From Buddleja alternifolia (lineage: Eukaryota; Streptophyta; Magnoliopsida; Lamiales; Scrophulariaceae): a stretch of DNA of 64,000 bases. The DNA is taken from the NCBI GenBank assembly GCA_019426215.1, contig CM033404.1, forward strand, positions 3,720,001-3,784,000. The letters are read 5' to 3'. The notes beneath the pieces are model-generated. The model had not been told where the DNA came from. It did not search any database and saw only the letters and a program-made list of their open reading frames with translations. Both the position numbers and the translations under genes were made by a program. Shown in pieces: positions 11,191 through 22,520 of this stretch. The first letter of the stretch is position 1; each line of letters opens with the position of its first letter.

Positions 11191-13088
11191 TTAAATCTCC
11201 ATTGACTGTTGAGCAGGCGCTTTCGACTTTTCCCTTTTGATTTTGGTTTTCCCTGTTTTACTATCTTTTCTCTTAGGTTCTCATCTGAAGCAGGCTGTGT
11301 GTTCTGCAGATGTTGATAAATGGCGGCCAACGGATCAGATTGAAAACTGGATGGTAATACTGTCTTCAACTGATTGCCCTCTTTCAGACTGAGAAGTAAT
11401 ATAATAGGAAAATGTCAAGAACTTACAGTGAAAAAGAAAACAGCTGCAACGGTTGCCAAATATTTTCAAAACTCACACTAGCTTATTTCTGGCTTTACTG
11501 TTAAGTTTGAATTCAGCGGGTCTTGGTTTTGAGGGGTCCTTTAATTCGGGTAGGTACTCCGACAGAGAAGACAGATCATAGGCCTTCAATTTTCTTCGTT
11601 GGCTGCGTTTACTTTTCTGTTTCTCCTGATTGTACAAAATTACTTCTTCAGAAACAGCATAAGAAACCAGTTAAAGAAAAATCTACCAGCCATTATTAGA
11701 AACCATTCACTGGATGGGCATTCTCAGGAGACAATAGAAAAAACTCACGTGGTGCGATCCATGTAGGACCTGACATACACGGATGGTAATGACTATACTG
11801 GAGACCTACATCGAGTAACTCCAAAGAATCACTTCCACTGGACTTTGCAAAGTACATGTTTATATTCTGTTGCAATATAAATATAAGTTTACATAATCAC
11901 ACCCCTGAAACATGCTGGGATCTCAAGACTTTTTACCATTTCAGTGACAACTTATCATATCATCTATCAGAGCATATCTAATAAAGGATAAATAATTAAA
12001 CTAGCTTCTCTATGCGAAAAATACATCCAATATCATATCAGAAGCATCTAGAGATACTTGTTTTATATTACACGCAATTCTTGCTTCCTTCTCGGACGAA
12101 CAAATATATGCAAACTAATAGACACGGAGTGGTCAAGAACCGTACTATGAGTTATCTATATATAACAACAAAATTTAAAACGGAACAAACTACAGCTTAA
12201 CAAGTATGTCATCGTTTTGGTTATGATTAAATGTAGTGAAAACTGATAATAGCACCATTAGGATATCATCATATACATATGTATAGCTGGTGGAAGAATA
12301 GTACCTTAGAAATGGTTTTCTGTGCAACTGTACTTCTAACCACTACAAAAAACAATAAGGAAAAGCTCTTATTACGAATATCATATTAGTGGTTAAACTT
12401 CACGCACCAAGTCATATTTTAGACTCGAGAAATTACAAGTTAGCGACATGTATAATAAAAACACAAAACATGCAGATAAATACTGGAATTGCGCAATGCT
12501 TGTGTAATTTAGGATTAATTAATAGGCACACAAGTGATTATGAAATTGAATTTGCAATTCAATGTTGACGAACATTTGCAAATCGCTAATTAGAAGTAAA
12601 AAAAAGTTGACTTTTTTTTTTAACAGAATAAAAAGATGATTAACCTACATTCGTAAAATGCACTTTCTTCTCGAACTTCGATTCGAGAAATTACAAATTA
12701 GCGACAGGTATAATAACCGCAAAACATGCAGATAAATATTGGAATTGCGCAATGCTTGTGTAATTAGGACTAACTAATTGACACAGAATTGATTACGACA
12801 TTAATTTGCAATGTAATGTTGAGGACATTTGCAAATCGCTAATTAGAAGTAAAAATGTTGATATACTTTTTTTTTTAACATAATAAAAGATAATTAACTT
12901 ACATTCGTAAAAATGTACTTTCTTCTCGAATTTGCGGTCTGAGCGACTTTTTTCATCTGAACTGAAAAATCAATAACAAAATATGCAAATTCAATCAGAG
13001 ATATTAAAATTAAGACGAATTCAAATAGAAAATTAAACTAATAGAAGAATATTTCCTATTGATTTTACCGTGAACTGATTTTGCCCAT
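11191..13088 (-). CDS. SLX9: SLX9-like ribosome biogenesis protein (frameshift in last exon)
   Basis: Five exons read on the minus strand: 13088-13069, 12961-12903, 12342-12305, 11625-11477 and 11388-11191, all GT-AG and in phase. The product begins MGKISSR, then a basic stretch with RKFEKKVHFYE, then the core RRKLKAYDLSSLSEYLPELK and FQSDPLAAIYQHLQNTQP, as in plant SLX9-like nucleolar proteins. In yeast SLX9 acts in pre-40S processing and export; the plant role is inferred. The exon sum to 11191 is 464 bp, one short of a multiple of three. After PASDE the expected Lys-rich tail ending QQSMEI is found only in the next frame, so one nucleotide has been lost near 11278. As read, a different 50-residue tail runs to a stop at 11061. 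The N-terminal domain and splice sites are intact. Confidence 0.8.
12424..12930. repeat. Tandem duplication (about 250 bp x 2) in SLX9 intron 2, including part of exon 2
   Basis: Copy 1 (about 12424-12680) and copy 2 (about 12682-12930) share long runs such as CATGCAGATAAATA, GGAATTGCGCAATGCTTG and TTGCAAATCGCTAATTAGAA. Copy 2 includes the true exon 2 donor. Copy 1 carries a diverged exon 2 fragment with one base missing and its donor changed from GTAAG to GTAGG, so the copy is not expected to be used. Confidence 0.85.
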
Positions 13089-14261
13089 AGCTGCCTCAAA
13101 GATTACACAAATGAAAATATAATTAATTACTCAATATTTTGTGGAATTGGAGTCAGAATTCGAGATGAACATAAATTAGGGTTTTGAGATGTATAAAGAT
13201 GGGAAATATAGAGATGGGAAATCGGGACACTGAAGGTTTATTCATCAATTTGAGTTAAAAAGTGGGCTGAATTTTGAAGGTTCATCTTGGCCCATTGCAT
13301 TGGGTTTTGGGTCCATCTTTGGAGTATTTGTGCTAATCCAGTCCAATTGAATTGGGCCACAAGTCAATTTTATTTTTTTCTCAAAGTTTTTTTTTTTAAT
13401 GAATCGATTACATTATAGATATCAGCAATATCAAATAGTAATAATATGTAATCTATTTATAACAATTACCATCAACTAAGGCCAGTTTGGCCCAGCTATA
13501 GAAACACTTCAAATTGCGTTTTGAATCTTAACTGCAATCTTTGATGTGTTTGGTCCCCTTTCCTATAATCTTGTTTGGGCATTTTTGCGTTACAAAATCA
13601 CATTTTGAAAAAGTTAAAAATCCTAACTTTTGTCATAATAAAGTATGCAAGATTTAAGTATGCAAAATTTGCCCAAACTCACCCTAAATCTAGTGTTAAA
13701 GTAGGAAAAAGCCCACACTTCGACATCGGTGTAAATAGAAGTCAATACCTCTAATATCTCGAGGCCACAACTACATCAGTAGAGCTAGGCTTTATCAGAT
13801 GTTTTTTAGAATTTCCAATTCATGAAATATGTTATGAATGTTATTTTACTAACAATTAGACATATAAGTGAAAATAATTAGTTTAGGGTGTTTCATTGAT
13901 CATTGAACATGTTTTTGAAAATAATCCTCTAAAATAGTAATCACCCTGAGTTTCATGATTTGCACTATAACTAAAATAAATTTAATCGACAAATAGTAAC
14001 AAATAATAGCATCATATAAGTCAAAGTAATTAAATATCAACATCTTATTTATTTGTTCTGTAGATGAGATAGCATATAATTTCTTCTTGCAATTTGTCAT
14101 TTATCTTATGCACGTACCTCACATGTTCAAATGTGAATATGTGATGATCTCTTTTTTATAAGTAATTTAACGGATCTGTATTATCATCATATCGTAATGT
14201 AGGATGAGTAGAAGCATGTTCATGCCTCGCCTGATCTCGATCACGTTTATTTTAACTTAAG
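13089..14261. other. Intergenic region, no gene recognised
   Basis: Upstream side of the minus-strand SLX9-like gene followed by AT-rich DNA. The stretch near 13480-13800 (GGCCAGTTTGGCCCAGC, then CCCACACTTCGACATCGG) resembles old transposon or LTR remnants but is too decayed to classify. Confidence 0.45.
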
Positions 14262-14270
14262 TTCAAGCAA

Positions 14271-14480
14271 TGGCCAACACAAGTTGGCTTAGTTGGTAAG
14301 GACGGACCACTTTCCCTCAAAAAGTTGTCTGTTCGATTTCCGCTGCCGACGTGAAGGTTGTGTTGGTGGGCAATCTGTAAATACCTCTATAAACGACCTA
14401 TGGTCCCGGAGACATGCCCTGACCCTGGTAGGTACTGGAGTTTACCCTACTTAAACTTTAATTAGCCAAAAAAAAAAAAA
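14271..14480 (+). mobile_element. tRNA-derived SINE with target duplication
   Basis: About 210 bp. An RNA polymerase III A box-like segment (GGCTTAGTTGGTAAGG, 14286-14301) and a B box-like segment (GTTCGATTTCC, 14331-14341) lie in the 5' tRNA-related part. The 3' end is an A-run at 14468-14480. A 9-bp direct repeat TTCAAGCAA flanks it at 14262-14270 and 14481-14489. This is the classic structure of a plant SINE moved by a LINE reverse transcriptase. Confidence 0.9.
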
Positions 14481-14834
14481 TTCAAGCAAGACCTCCAACT
14501 CATCAATATTTTTTTTTATAAGTAACTCAGATATTCATATAATATTCATTATATGAATATTGACATGAAAACTACGACACCATAAATTGTAAGTTCCGGA
14601 CATATCGTAATCCATTGGCAATTCTAAGCAAAATTACCTGGGCATAATTTTACTTTTGGAGTCAAAATATCTCGATTATTGAGTTATAACATTGTTAGTC
14701 TCTTACCAACGATATAACATTGTTAGTTGCCATATGCATCAAGTAACAATTGGTGAGAATGAATGACATATAATATGTCTCCTGATTAACTCTTCAAGAT
14801 TCTATAATTTCAAATCTAAATAAAATCATATATT

Positions 14835-15106
14835 TGTTGAAATCAAGAAACCAGCACACGAAATGAAGGAATGTAAATTGGAGAGGAAAACGTATTTCTT
14901 CCATTGATGGTGAATTGAGCTAATTACATTAAGAATTAACACTGTACAAGAGTTACTATTTATAGCAACATAAAGCGTAAAGAAGCTAACTTAATCTTGA
15001 CTATTTACAACTTTACCTTCTAACTATTTAACAAACTAACTGCTTTGACCTCCTGTTGATCGACTTCCATCTTCACTTTGCCAAATTGCCCCTTTTTATT
15101 TCAACA
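14835..15106 (-). repeat. 3' LTR of the decayed Copia
   Basis: Starts TGTTGAAAT and ends ATTTCAACA, a 9-bp terminal inverted repeat. On the minus strand it is preceded at 15107-15120 by the purine-rich tract ending GAGGGGGAA. Confidence 0.85.
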
Positions 15107-15113
15107 TTCCCCC

Positions 15114-16153
15114 TCAGGAGTTGTAACATGTTACATTCCTAACTTGTCCAAGAAAAAATTGTAATTGAGGCTTACCCAATGCCTTGGTGAACAAATCTGC
15201 TACTTGGTGTTTTGTAGGCATATAGCTGGGATCAATCATCCCTAACTGCAACTTTTCTCTAACAAAATGGCAATCCAACTTATTGTGCTTTGTTCTCTCA
15301 TGGTACACTGGGTTGGATGCAATATGCAATGCTGCTTGGTTGTCACACCTCAATGGAACTGGTGTCAAGTCTTCTACTTGTAAGTCCTTTAACAAGTTTA
15401 TGAGCCATGTTAACTCACAACAAACCGATGTCATAGCCCTATATTCTAATTCAGCTGATGACCTGGAGACTGTGCTTTGTTTCTTGGTTTTCAATGAAAT
15501 CAAAGCACCACCTATCTTAACACAAAAACCAGTAATGGACCTCCTAGTGACTGGACATGCAGCCCAGTCTGCATCACAAAAAGCTTCAAGTTTCATTTCT
15601 GAATGTGCTGGAAAGTAGAGCCCTTGTCCCAATGAACCCTTCACATATCTTAACACTTTAAAGGCCATATGTAGATGCGGTTCTCTTGGTTTTGACATGA
15701 ACTGACTCAATATATGTATGGGATAAGCCAAGTCAGGTCTGGATATAGTAAGGTATATTAGTCTTCCTACTAATCTCCTGTACATAGATGGATCTCTCAA
15801 CTCTTTACCATCCATATCATACAATCTATGGTTTTGATAATTTGATCCATAGGTATAGAACTTGATTTAGCTTCTGACAATCCAGCATCTTTGATGATAT
15901 CTTGAGCATATTTCTTTTGATTTAGATATATGCCTTCCTTATTTCTGGTCACCTCAAAGCCCAAAAAGTATCTGAGATTCCCCAAATCTTTGATTCTGAA
16001 TTTGTAGTCTAGCAACAATTTCAGTTCAGTAATGTCACTCATGTTTGTTCCAGTAACTACAACATCATCAACATAGACCAACAGTGCCATAAACTTACCA
16101 TGCTCAGCCTTTGTGAAGAGAGAGTGATCACATTGAGATTGAATAAATCCCAT
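15114..16153 (-). pseudogene. Copia RT and RNase H remnant
   Basis: Two overlapping minus-strand frames (16153-15797 and 15824-15114) together cover the C-terminal half of pol. The first has the YVDDVVVTG catalytic motif and KDLGNLRYFLG; the second has the RNase H part (FCDADWAACP, then SRSSAE.EYRAM) and the Copia C-terminal ADLFTKALGK. A frameshift near 15815 separates them. This is the best preserved part of the element. Confidence 0.88.
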
Positions 16154-16483
16154 CTCAAGTAGTGTGGATGAAAATTTAGAAAATCACTGCCTAGAGGCTT
16201 GTTTCAATCCATATAGTGACTTGGTGAGTCTACATACAGGTTTAGCCATATATTCCCCCTTCATGACAAAACCAGGAGGTAATTGCATGTAAACCTCCTC
16301 AGTAAGTTCACCATGTAAAAAGGCATTATTAACATCAAGTTGCTGCAAAAACCAATTCTTAGAGGCCCAACAGCTAATAAGGTTCTTACAGTGGTCATCT
16401 TAGCAACAGGAGCAAATGTGTCATGATATCCAACCCTTTAGTCTGTGTGTATCCTTTAGCAACTAATCTAGCCTTGTATCTTT

Positions 16484-17600
16484 CTACTGAGCCATCAGCA
16501 TTATATTTGACCTTATAAACCCATCTACAACAACAGCGGACTTCCCTGGTGGCAAAGTGGTGATGTACCAAGTGTGGTTATCCTTAAGGGCCTTAATCTC
16601 ACGAGCCATAGCCTCCTTCCATTTGGGATTTTGGTAGGATTCAGAATAAAAAAAAGGTTCTTTGTGGAGAGTAATGTTGTTAATGAGTGATAAAGGACCT
16701 GCATGAGACTCAGTGGGCAATGAAGACAAATGAGAAGAGCAAATGTAGTCCTGCTGCCATTTAGGAGGTAATCTAGGCCTAGTAGAATAAAGATGAATAG
16801 ATGGAGGTTGAGAAGATGTATCCCCCTCACTATGAAAGTGGAGAGAAGAGGGTGGTTCAAATTCAGTAGCATCTGAAGGAAAGGGAAGAACAGTAGGAGG
16901 AGATGTGATTGTAGAAAAAGGAAAGATGTGTTCAATAAATTTGACATCTCTGCTGACAAATATTTTGTGAGATTGAAGGTCAGAGACTCTAAAACCTTTC
17001 TGTCCATGTGGATAACCAATGAAAACACAAAGGTAGATCTGGGATCAAATTTGTCCCTGCGAGCAACTATAGTGGATGCATAACACAAGCAACCAAAAAC
17101 TCTAAGGTTGGAATAATCAGGAGGTGTGTGGAATAGCAGCTCAAAAGAGGATTTATGGAGAAGAAGAGAGGAAGGAAGTTTATTGATAAGATGAGTAGTT
17201 GTGAGGACACACTCACCCCAGAAAGATATAGGTAAAGAAGCTCGAAATCTAAGAGCTCTAGCTAACTCAAGTATGTGTCTATGTTTTCTCTCAGGGATCC
17301 CATTTTGTTGAGGAATATGGACACAACTACTTTGGTGAAGTATCCCTTTGGCAGTGAAAAGGATTTAAGAGTGTGATTTATGAATTCAGAGCCATTGTCT
17401 GTCCTAAAAACTTCGATAGATGTTTAACTGATTCAAAATCATAGTATAGAAAGATTGTATGAGTTGAGGAGATGAGGTAGAACCTGAGAGATTGGAACTT
17501 GAGAAACCCACTATTGGTACATTCACTGTTTGGCACCACAGAAGCTGTGCAATTGGAAACAGAAGGTTGACCCATTGCCCACTATATCCAACATTGTTAC
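16484..17600 (-). pseudogene. Copia integrase/linker remnant
   Basis: Frames at 16729-16484 and 17088-16525 overlap and keep only fragments, such as the segment before RT ([21 protein letters not shown]). Further upstream the integrase can be followed only in pieces across frames to about 17400. There are several frameshifts and no usable open frame. Confidence 0.65.
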
Positions 17601-18460
17601 TCTGGTGATTTCCATTCTTCTTTCCTTAGGTTTGTAGTTGGCAGGGAATCCATGAAGCTAAACACTTTGCCTTAATATGTCCATTGTTTTTCATTTTCAC
17701 ACCATAGATTCCTCTTGTTGTTTTGATTCCAAATTTGAGTTCCAGTCTGTGAGTTTTGTGCATTTTTGGGGCCAACTTTGGTTTGATGTGTTGTTGAGTC
17801 ATGCAGGCTGCAGCGGTAACTATCCATAAATGGAAAAGACATTATCCATTATATGTCATCTTGTGGCAACCATACAATAAATGCCTCTTCAATTGATGGT
17901 AAAGGTTTCTGAGGAGGATTGACTCTACAGTTTGGAATCGATCATCATAAGATAACTGCTTAAATTTGTTTTCTTTGATTCTTCCCAGTTTCATGACATC
18001 ACAATTTCAAAAGAGAAGAGGATCTAACTGAGGATTCAACCCAGTCACCAGGCATTGTTATAATTGCAGCTAATTCAACCATAGTTGCTCAGTCGTCTAG
18101 TGTGGGGTAGTAAGTTAGCAAACGGTATGATGAAGGACACGTGGAAGAAAAACCAGGATGGAGAAACTTTTTGTCATATGTTGGCCCTGGTTTTTTGGTC
18201 TCATTGGCTTATCTTGATCCTGGAAATCGTAAGACTCTCCAAACAATATTGAATGTTTCCATTATATATATGTGTGTGTATGTGTGTGTGTTTTATTTTT
18301 CATTAAATTATGTTTATGGAACTAATATTGATGTGTCTAAATTACAGTGGAAACTGATCTGCAAGCTGGAGCAAACCATGGATATGAGGTAATTAATTAA
18401 CGAATTATAATTATTTCATTATTTATATATATATGTGTGTGTGTATATAGATGTTTGAAG

Positions 18461-19307
18461 CAATGATGTGAAAACCGGACCGGACGGTCGGACCGGTTAA
18501 AACCGGAACCGGTCATAAGTTCGGTCCGGTTATACGAGAAAACCGTTCAGAGCTCAAAACCGGCGGTTTTGACTGAAAACTGCTCGGATCGCCGGTTGAA
18601 CCGGTGAACCGGTAAAACCGGTCCTAAAATTGATGAACCGGACGGTTCTGAAATAAAATGAAATTCAAAGCTTAAAACCCTTTTATTTTCTCAACCCAGA
18701 TCTGAAATAAGCCCCTAGTTGAATCAAAGGTGCCCTTCTTCACTCAAATCTGAAATAAACCCTTCTTCACTCACGCTGAAATGCAGCAATCTTCACTCCC
18801 CACTTTTTTGATGTGTAAGAATTGAATCAAAGGTGCTGATTGCAAGGGTGAAAGAGATGTAAAGAAAAAGACATGATCGAAAGAAAACTAGGTGAAGAAA
18901 GATAGATAAGAAGAAGAAGATTAGGAAGAAGAAGATTAGGAAGAAGAAAGAAAGAAGAAGAAGAGTGCAGCGTGTGTGAGATGTGAGGTGTGAGAAGTGA
19001 GAAGAAAAGGTTTTGAGTTTTGACCAAAGTACATGTTTCTCTGTTGGTTTTATATTTCCTTTTTTTTTTTTTTTTCTTATTTTGTAGATATATCATTTTG
19101 ATTTGGTTTTAACTTTTACCCATCATATAATTCAATATATATATGATATATGTATTATATATATATTATTGTTTTGTAATATTAGTATTATATTAATTAT
19201 TATTTATTGCATAATTATAATGTTACCGGTTCGACCGCGGTTGAACCAGTGACCCGTGACCCGGTCACTTTTTCGGTTCGCTGTCCGATCCGGTTCTGAG
19301 AACATTG
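18461..19307. mobile_element. hAT-like non-autonomous element in NRAMP intron 2
   Basis: 847 bp. Termini are CAATGATGTGAAAACCGG and CCGGTTCTGAGAACATTG (imperfect inverted repeats). An 8-bp direct repeat flanks it with one mismatch: GTTTGAAG at 18453-18460 and GTTTGACG at 19308-19315. The subterminal regions are rich in ACCGG/CCGGT motifs on both sides, a pattern of transposase-binding clusters in hAT-type MITEs. No transposase is encoded; the middle contains a GAA-rich purine tract (18890-18965). Confidence 0.8.
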
Positions 19308-19496
19308 GTTTGACGATTGATTAAATTAGACCCTGATTTGGTATTTATATAAAATTTGATTTTTTGTTGTATATATGCACAGCTACTATGGGTGATCCTT
19401 ATCGGATTGATCTTCGCTTTGATAATTCAATCACTAGCAGCGAACCTTGGAGTAAGCACCGGTACGTAAGCAACATTTAATTATATATATATATAT

Positions 19497-20112
19497 GTGG
19501 GAAAATTACTAAAAAATCATTAAAGCAAACTTTTATATCCAAAAAATCCATGATAATATTTGTCAATTCAATAAGTCCATTCCGTCAACTTTTCATTCCA
19601 AAAAATCCAATATTTAGTGTTAATAAATTTAAAGACTTAATTGCCCTTTGCCTTCTAGATTAAAAATTAATCTATTGTAGTTATGCAATAAAATTTATTT
19701 ATTTAAAAATTTTGTATAGATAATTGATACTAATTATTATTTTAATTTTTAAATTTTCAGATTTTTTAATTTTTTTAAAAAATTTAAAACATATATTTAT
19801 AGATAATTACCATATTAAAATAAAAGAAATTATATACAAATATTCAAAAAAATTAATATTACAAAAGAAATCCGTATTTTATGATTCATCAATTTGAAAG
19901 AATTAAAACAAAATGATACAATAAGAAAAAATAATTGACCAATTATTAACTTAATAAATAAAGGGGTAATTTAGTCCAAAAAGTTGTTAATCCTCATTTT
20001 TGGGGTTTTTGGAATGAAAAGTTTGTAGAATGGGTTTTTAAAATTGAAAAATATTTTCATGAGTTTTTCGGATATGAAAAATTATTTTAGGGGGTTTTGA
20101 GAAATTTTTCCT
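19497..20112. mobile_element. Palindromic MITE in NRAMP intron 3
   Basis: The left end (GGGAAAATTACTAAAAAATC) and the reverse complement of the right end (AGGAAAAATTTCTCAAAACC) are similar, and the inner arms are also complementary (AAAAAATCC...GGATATGAAAAA; CATTCCAAAAA...TTTTTGGAATG). It lies between TA-rich runs, so the target duplication cannot be resolved. No coding capacity. Confidence 0.65.
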
Positions 20113-20564
20113 ATATATATATATATGTATAATAAATGATAATTTCGTCAAATTATTGAATTTATTGGTGTGGCATGCAGGGAAACACTTGTCGGAGTTA
20201 TGCAAGGCGGAGTACCCTATATTTGTGAAATACTGCCTCTGGATTCTGGCTGAGGTTGCCATAATAGCCGCAGACATTCCTGAAGGTATCTCATTGTGTG
20301 TGTATATATATATATAGGATATGGATCAAATACATCCCTTGTCATTAAGTAAGATATAAGACTCAATCTAGGCCTTTGATTCAATTTGATCCCAAGGTCT
20401 ACATTTAACACATTTAACTGATTTAATAATTTGTTTTAATTATGTAAAGGGCATTTTAGTCATTAAATTATAACTAACAGATTCAATTTAATACACAGTA
20501 TCAAATCAAATCCCCAGTTTCACGCGCCATAACCGATTTCATTATATTCTTTCCATAATCACAT

Positions 20565-20765
20565 ATATCAGCAAAATTGATAAGAGATATTTTTTACCCA
20601 TTCATTCATCATCAAATCGGTTGTTTTCCAACAAAATTGATTCGAGATATCGTTTACCCGTCAATTCATCATCAAGTCGGTTGTTTTCCAGCAAAATTGA
20701 TATGAGATATTGTTTTTTCCCGTTCAATTCATCATCAATCGGTTGTTTTCCAGTAAAATCGAGAT
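20565..20765. repeat. Tandem repeat, about 62 bp x 3
   Basis: Three diverged units sharing CAAAATTGAT.CGAGATAT, CAATTCATCATCAA and TCGGTTGTTTTCCAG. They lie inside the Mutator-like element. Confidence 0.8.
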
Positions 20766-20949
20766 CGGCGTTGTAAGATCGAAGGATATGCAGAAATTAA
20801 TCCCTAATCATCATCTTCTTCTGTTTTCAATTCAATTTTTTCTGAATTCTTCTTCTGTTATCAATTATGAGTTTGCAAATCATCATTAAGCAACTGATCT
20901 AATGTAATAGATAGAATGAATTGAACAAATGGGTTTCTCTTTATTTCTC

Positions 20950-21540
20950 TGTAACGGACCATTATACACTACAATAACAAACATTATACACTACATACAA
21001 ATCATTATACACTACAATACAAACCATTATACATGTGAATTTTATACACAACTATATAGAATGGTATAACAGATTGTAGATTAGATTCATTATATATACT
21101 ACAATACAAACCATTATACACTGTGAATTTTATACACAACTATATAAATGGTATAACAAATTATAGATTAGATTCATTATTATACACTACAATACAAAAC
21201 CATTATACACTGTGAATTTATACACAACTATATAGAATGGTATAACAGATTGTAGATTAGATTCATTATTATATACTACAATACAAACCATATACACTGT
21301 GAATTTTATACACAACTATATAAATGGTATAACAATTATAGATTAGATTCATTATTATACACTACAATACAACCTTATACACTACAATACAAACATTATA
21401 CACTACAATACAAACCATTATACACTGTGAATTTTATACACAACTATATGTATAACAGATTATAGATTAGATTCATTATTATACACTACAACGCAAACCT
21501 TATACACTACAACATAAACCATTATACATTGCAAAAACTG
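20950..21540. repeat. Tandem repeat array rich in TTATACACTACAATACAA
   Basis: About five to six units of roughly 80-95 bp built from CATTATACACTACAATACAA, CTGTGAATTTTATACACAAC and TATAGATTAGATTCATTA, with internal copy-number changes. It lies inside the Mutator-like element. Confidence 0.85.
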
Positions 21541-22520
21541 TTTTTGGAATTTGGTCTCAAACTCTAGTTCAATCTTGTAGGAAACGTCGTTTAAAACCAT
21601 TCAGACTTATCATAAGTATGCTGAGCACCACCCTACCGGGTCCAAATTTCATCGTTTTAATAGATTTTTTCGCGTTTTTGTGTTTTCAGTCGGATTTTTT
21701 TTATTTTTTTTATTTATTTTCCTATTTCGTACTTTCCTTGTTTATAGTTACCGTATATTTGATTATAACTATTATATAATTGATTAATTAGCTATTGGAC
21801 TCACTGTATAATGGCTTATATGATACTGTATAATAGGTTATTAATATACTGTATAATGTAGTACAAAATGTGGATAAATATATTCAAATGACTGTTGAAA
21901 AGAGCACAATCACATGTTGTATATCCCTATTGTATGAACTGTATAATGTAATATAATACGATGTATAATTTAATATAATGAGCTATATAATGTGTTCAAA
22001 TCACAATATATGGTATATCACCATTATAGTTTACTAATTAATCAATATACAGAAATAACATAACATTCAAAAAAAAAAATCAAAGCAAATAACAATGATG
22101 TAAGCGCATATGTGGAATTCAATCTTTTCAGATTCTGGGTTTGCAATCTCGATTTTCAGAATTTTTTCGTGGGTTTCAGAATTTCAGAACATGTGGGTTT
22201 CAGAATTTATTTTTTGTGATAATCGAACGAAATCTGAGGTTAATACTATTCTATAAATTGAATGCGTTAATCTCGGGCGATTGTGATAATAATGGCTGAG
22301 TTCGTGGGTATCAGTTTTTGAAAGATTGCAGGAGATGATTGCCGTTCTTTTTGGTAAATGGGGATGTATAATTTTGCCATTATCCATTATACCTAATCCC
22401 TATTTTCCATTTTTTCAGCCTGTTTATTTCTATTTTTTGGACTGTTGGATTTAATGTATCCAATGGTGTATATTGGGTCTTAGATCTTATCTAAAAGAGG
22501 GTATGTATTCGACTTGACCC

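Larger units (their letters stand above)
14835..18060 (-). mobile_element. Decayed, 5'-truncated Copia retrotransposon
   Basis: On the minus strand: degenerate gag and zinc-knuckle remnants (about 18060-17600), integrase fragments (17400-16500), RT (16490-15800), RNase H (15824-15114), polypurine tract and one 272-bp 3' LTR. No matching 5' LTR is found before the NRAMP exon at about 18110, so the element is truncated there. Many stops and frameshifts show age. It stands tail-to-tail with the SINE region and immediately upstream of the NRAMP pseudogene. Confidence 0.85.
20317..22520. mobile_element. Mutator-like non-autonomous element in NRAMP intron 4
   Basis: The left end GGATATGGATCAAATACATC and the reverse complement of the right end (GGGTCAAGTCGAATACATAC) form imperfect terminal inverted repeats. 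Inner arms also match (AAGACTCAATCTAGG... against TAAGACCCAATATAC...). The interior carries two tandem arrays and no coding frame. The class is inferred from the long TIR and size; AT-rich flanks hide the target duplication. Confidence 0.55.

Noticed and set aside
14281..14345. Possible tRNA gene from A and B boxes
   Set aside because: No cloverleaf or CCA-adjacent acceptor pairing could be built, and the A-tail and target duplication identify a SINE.
18827..19096. Minus-strand open frame with Ser/Leu-rich product
   Set aside because: It is the complement of the GAA-rich core of the hAT-like element; no homology features.
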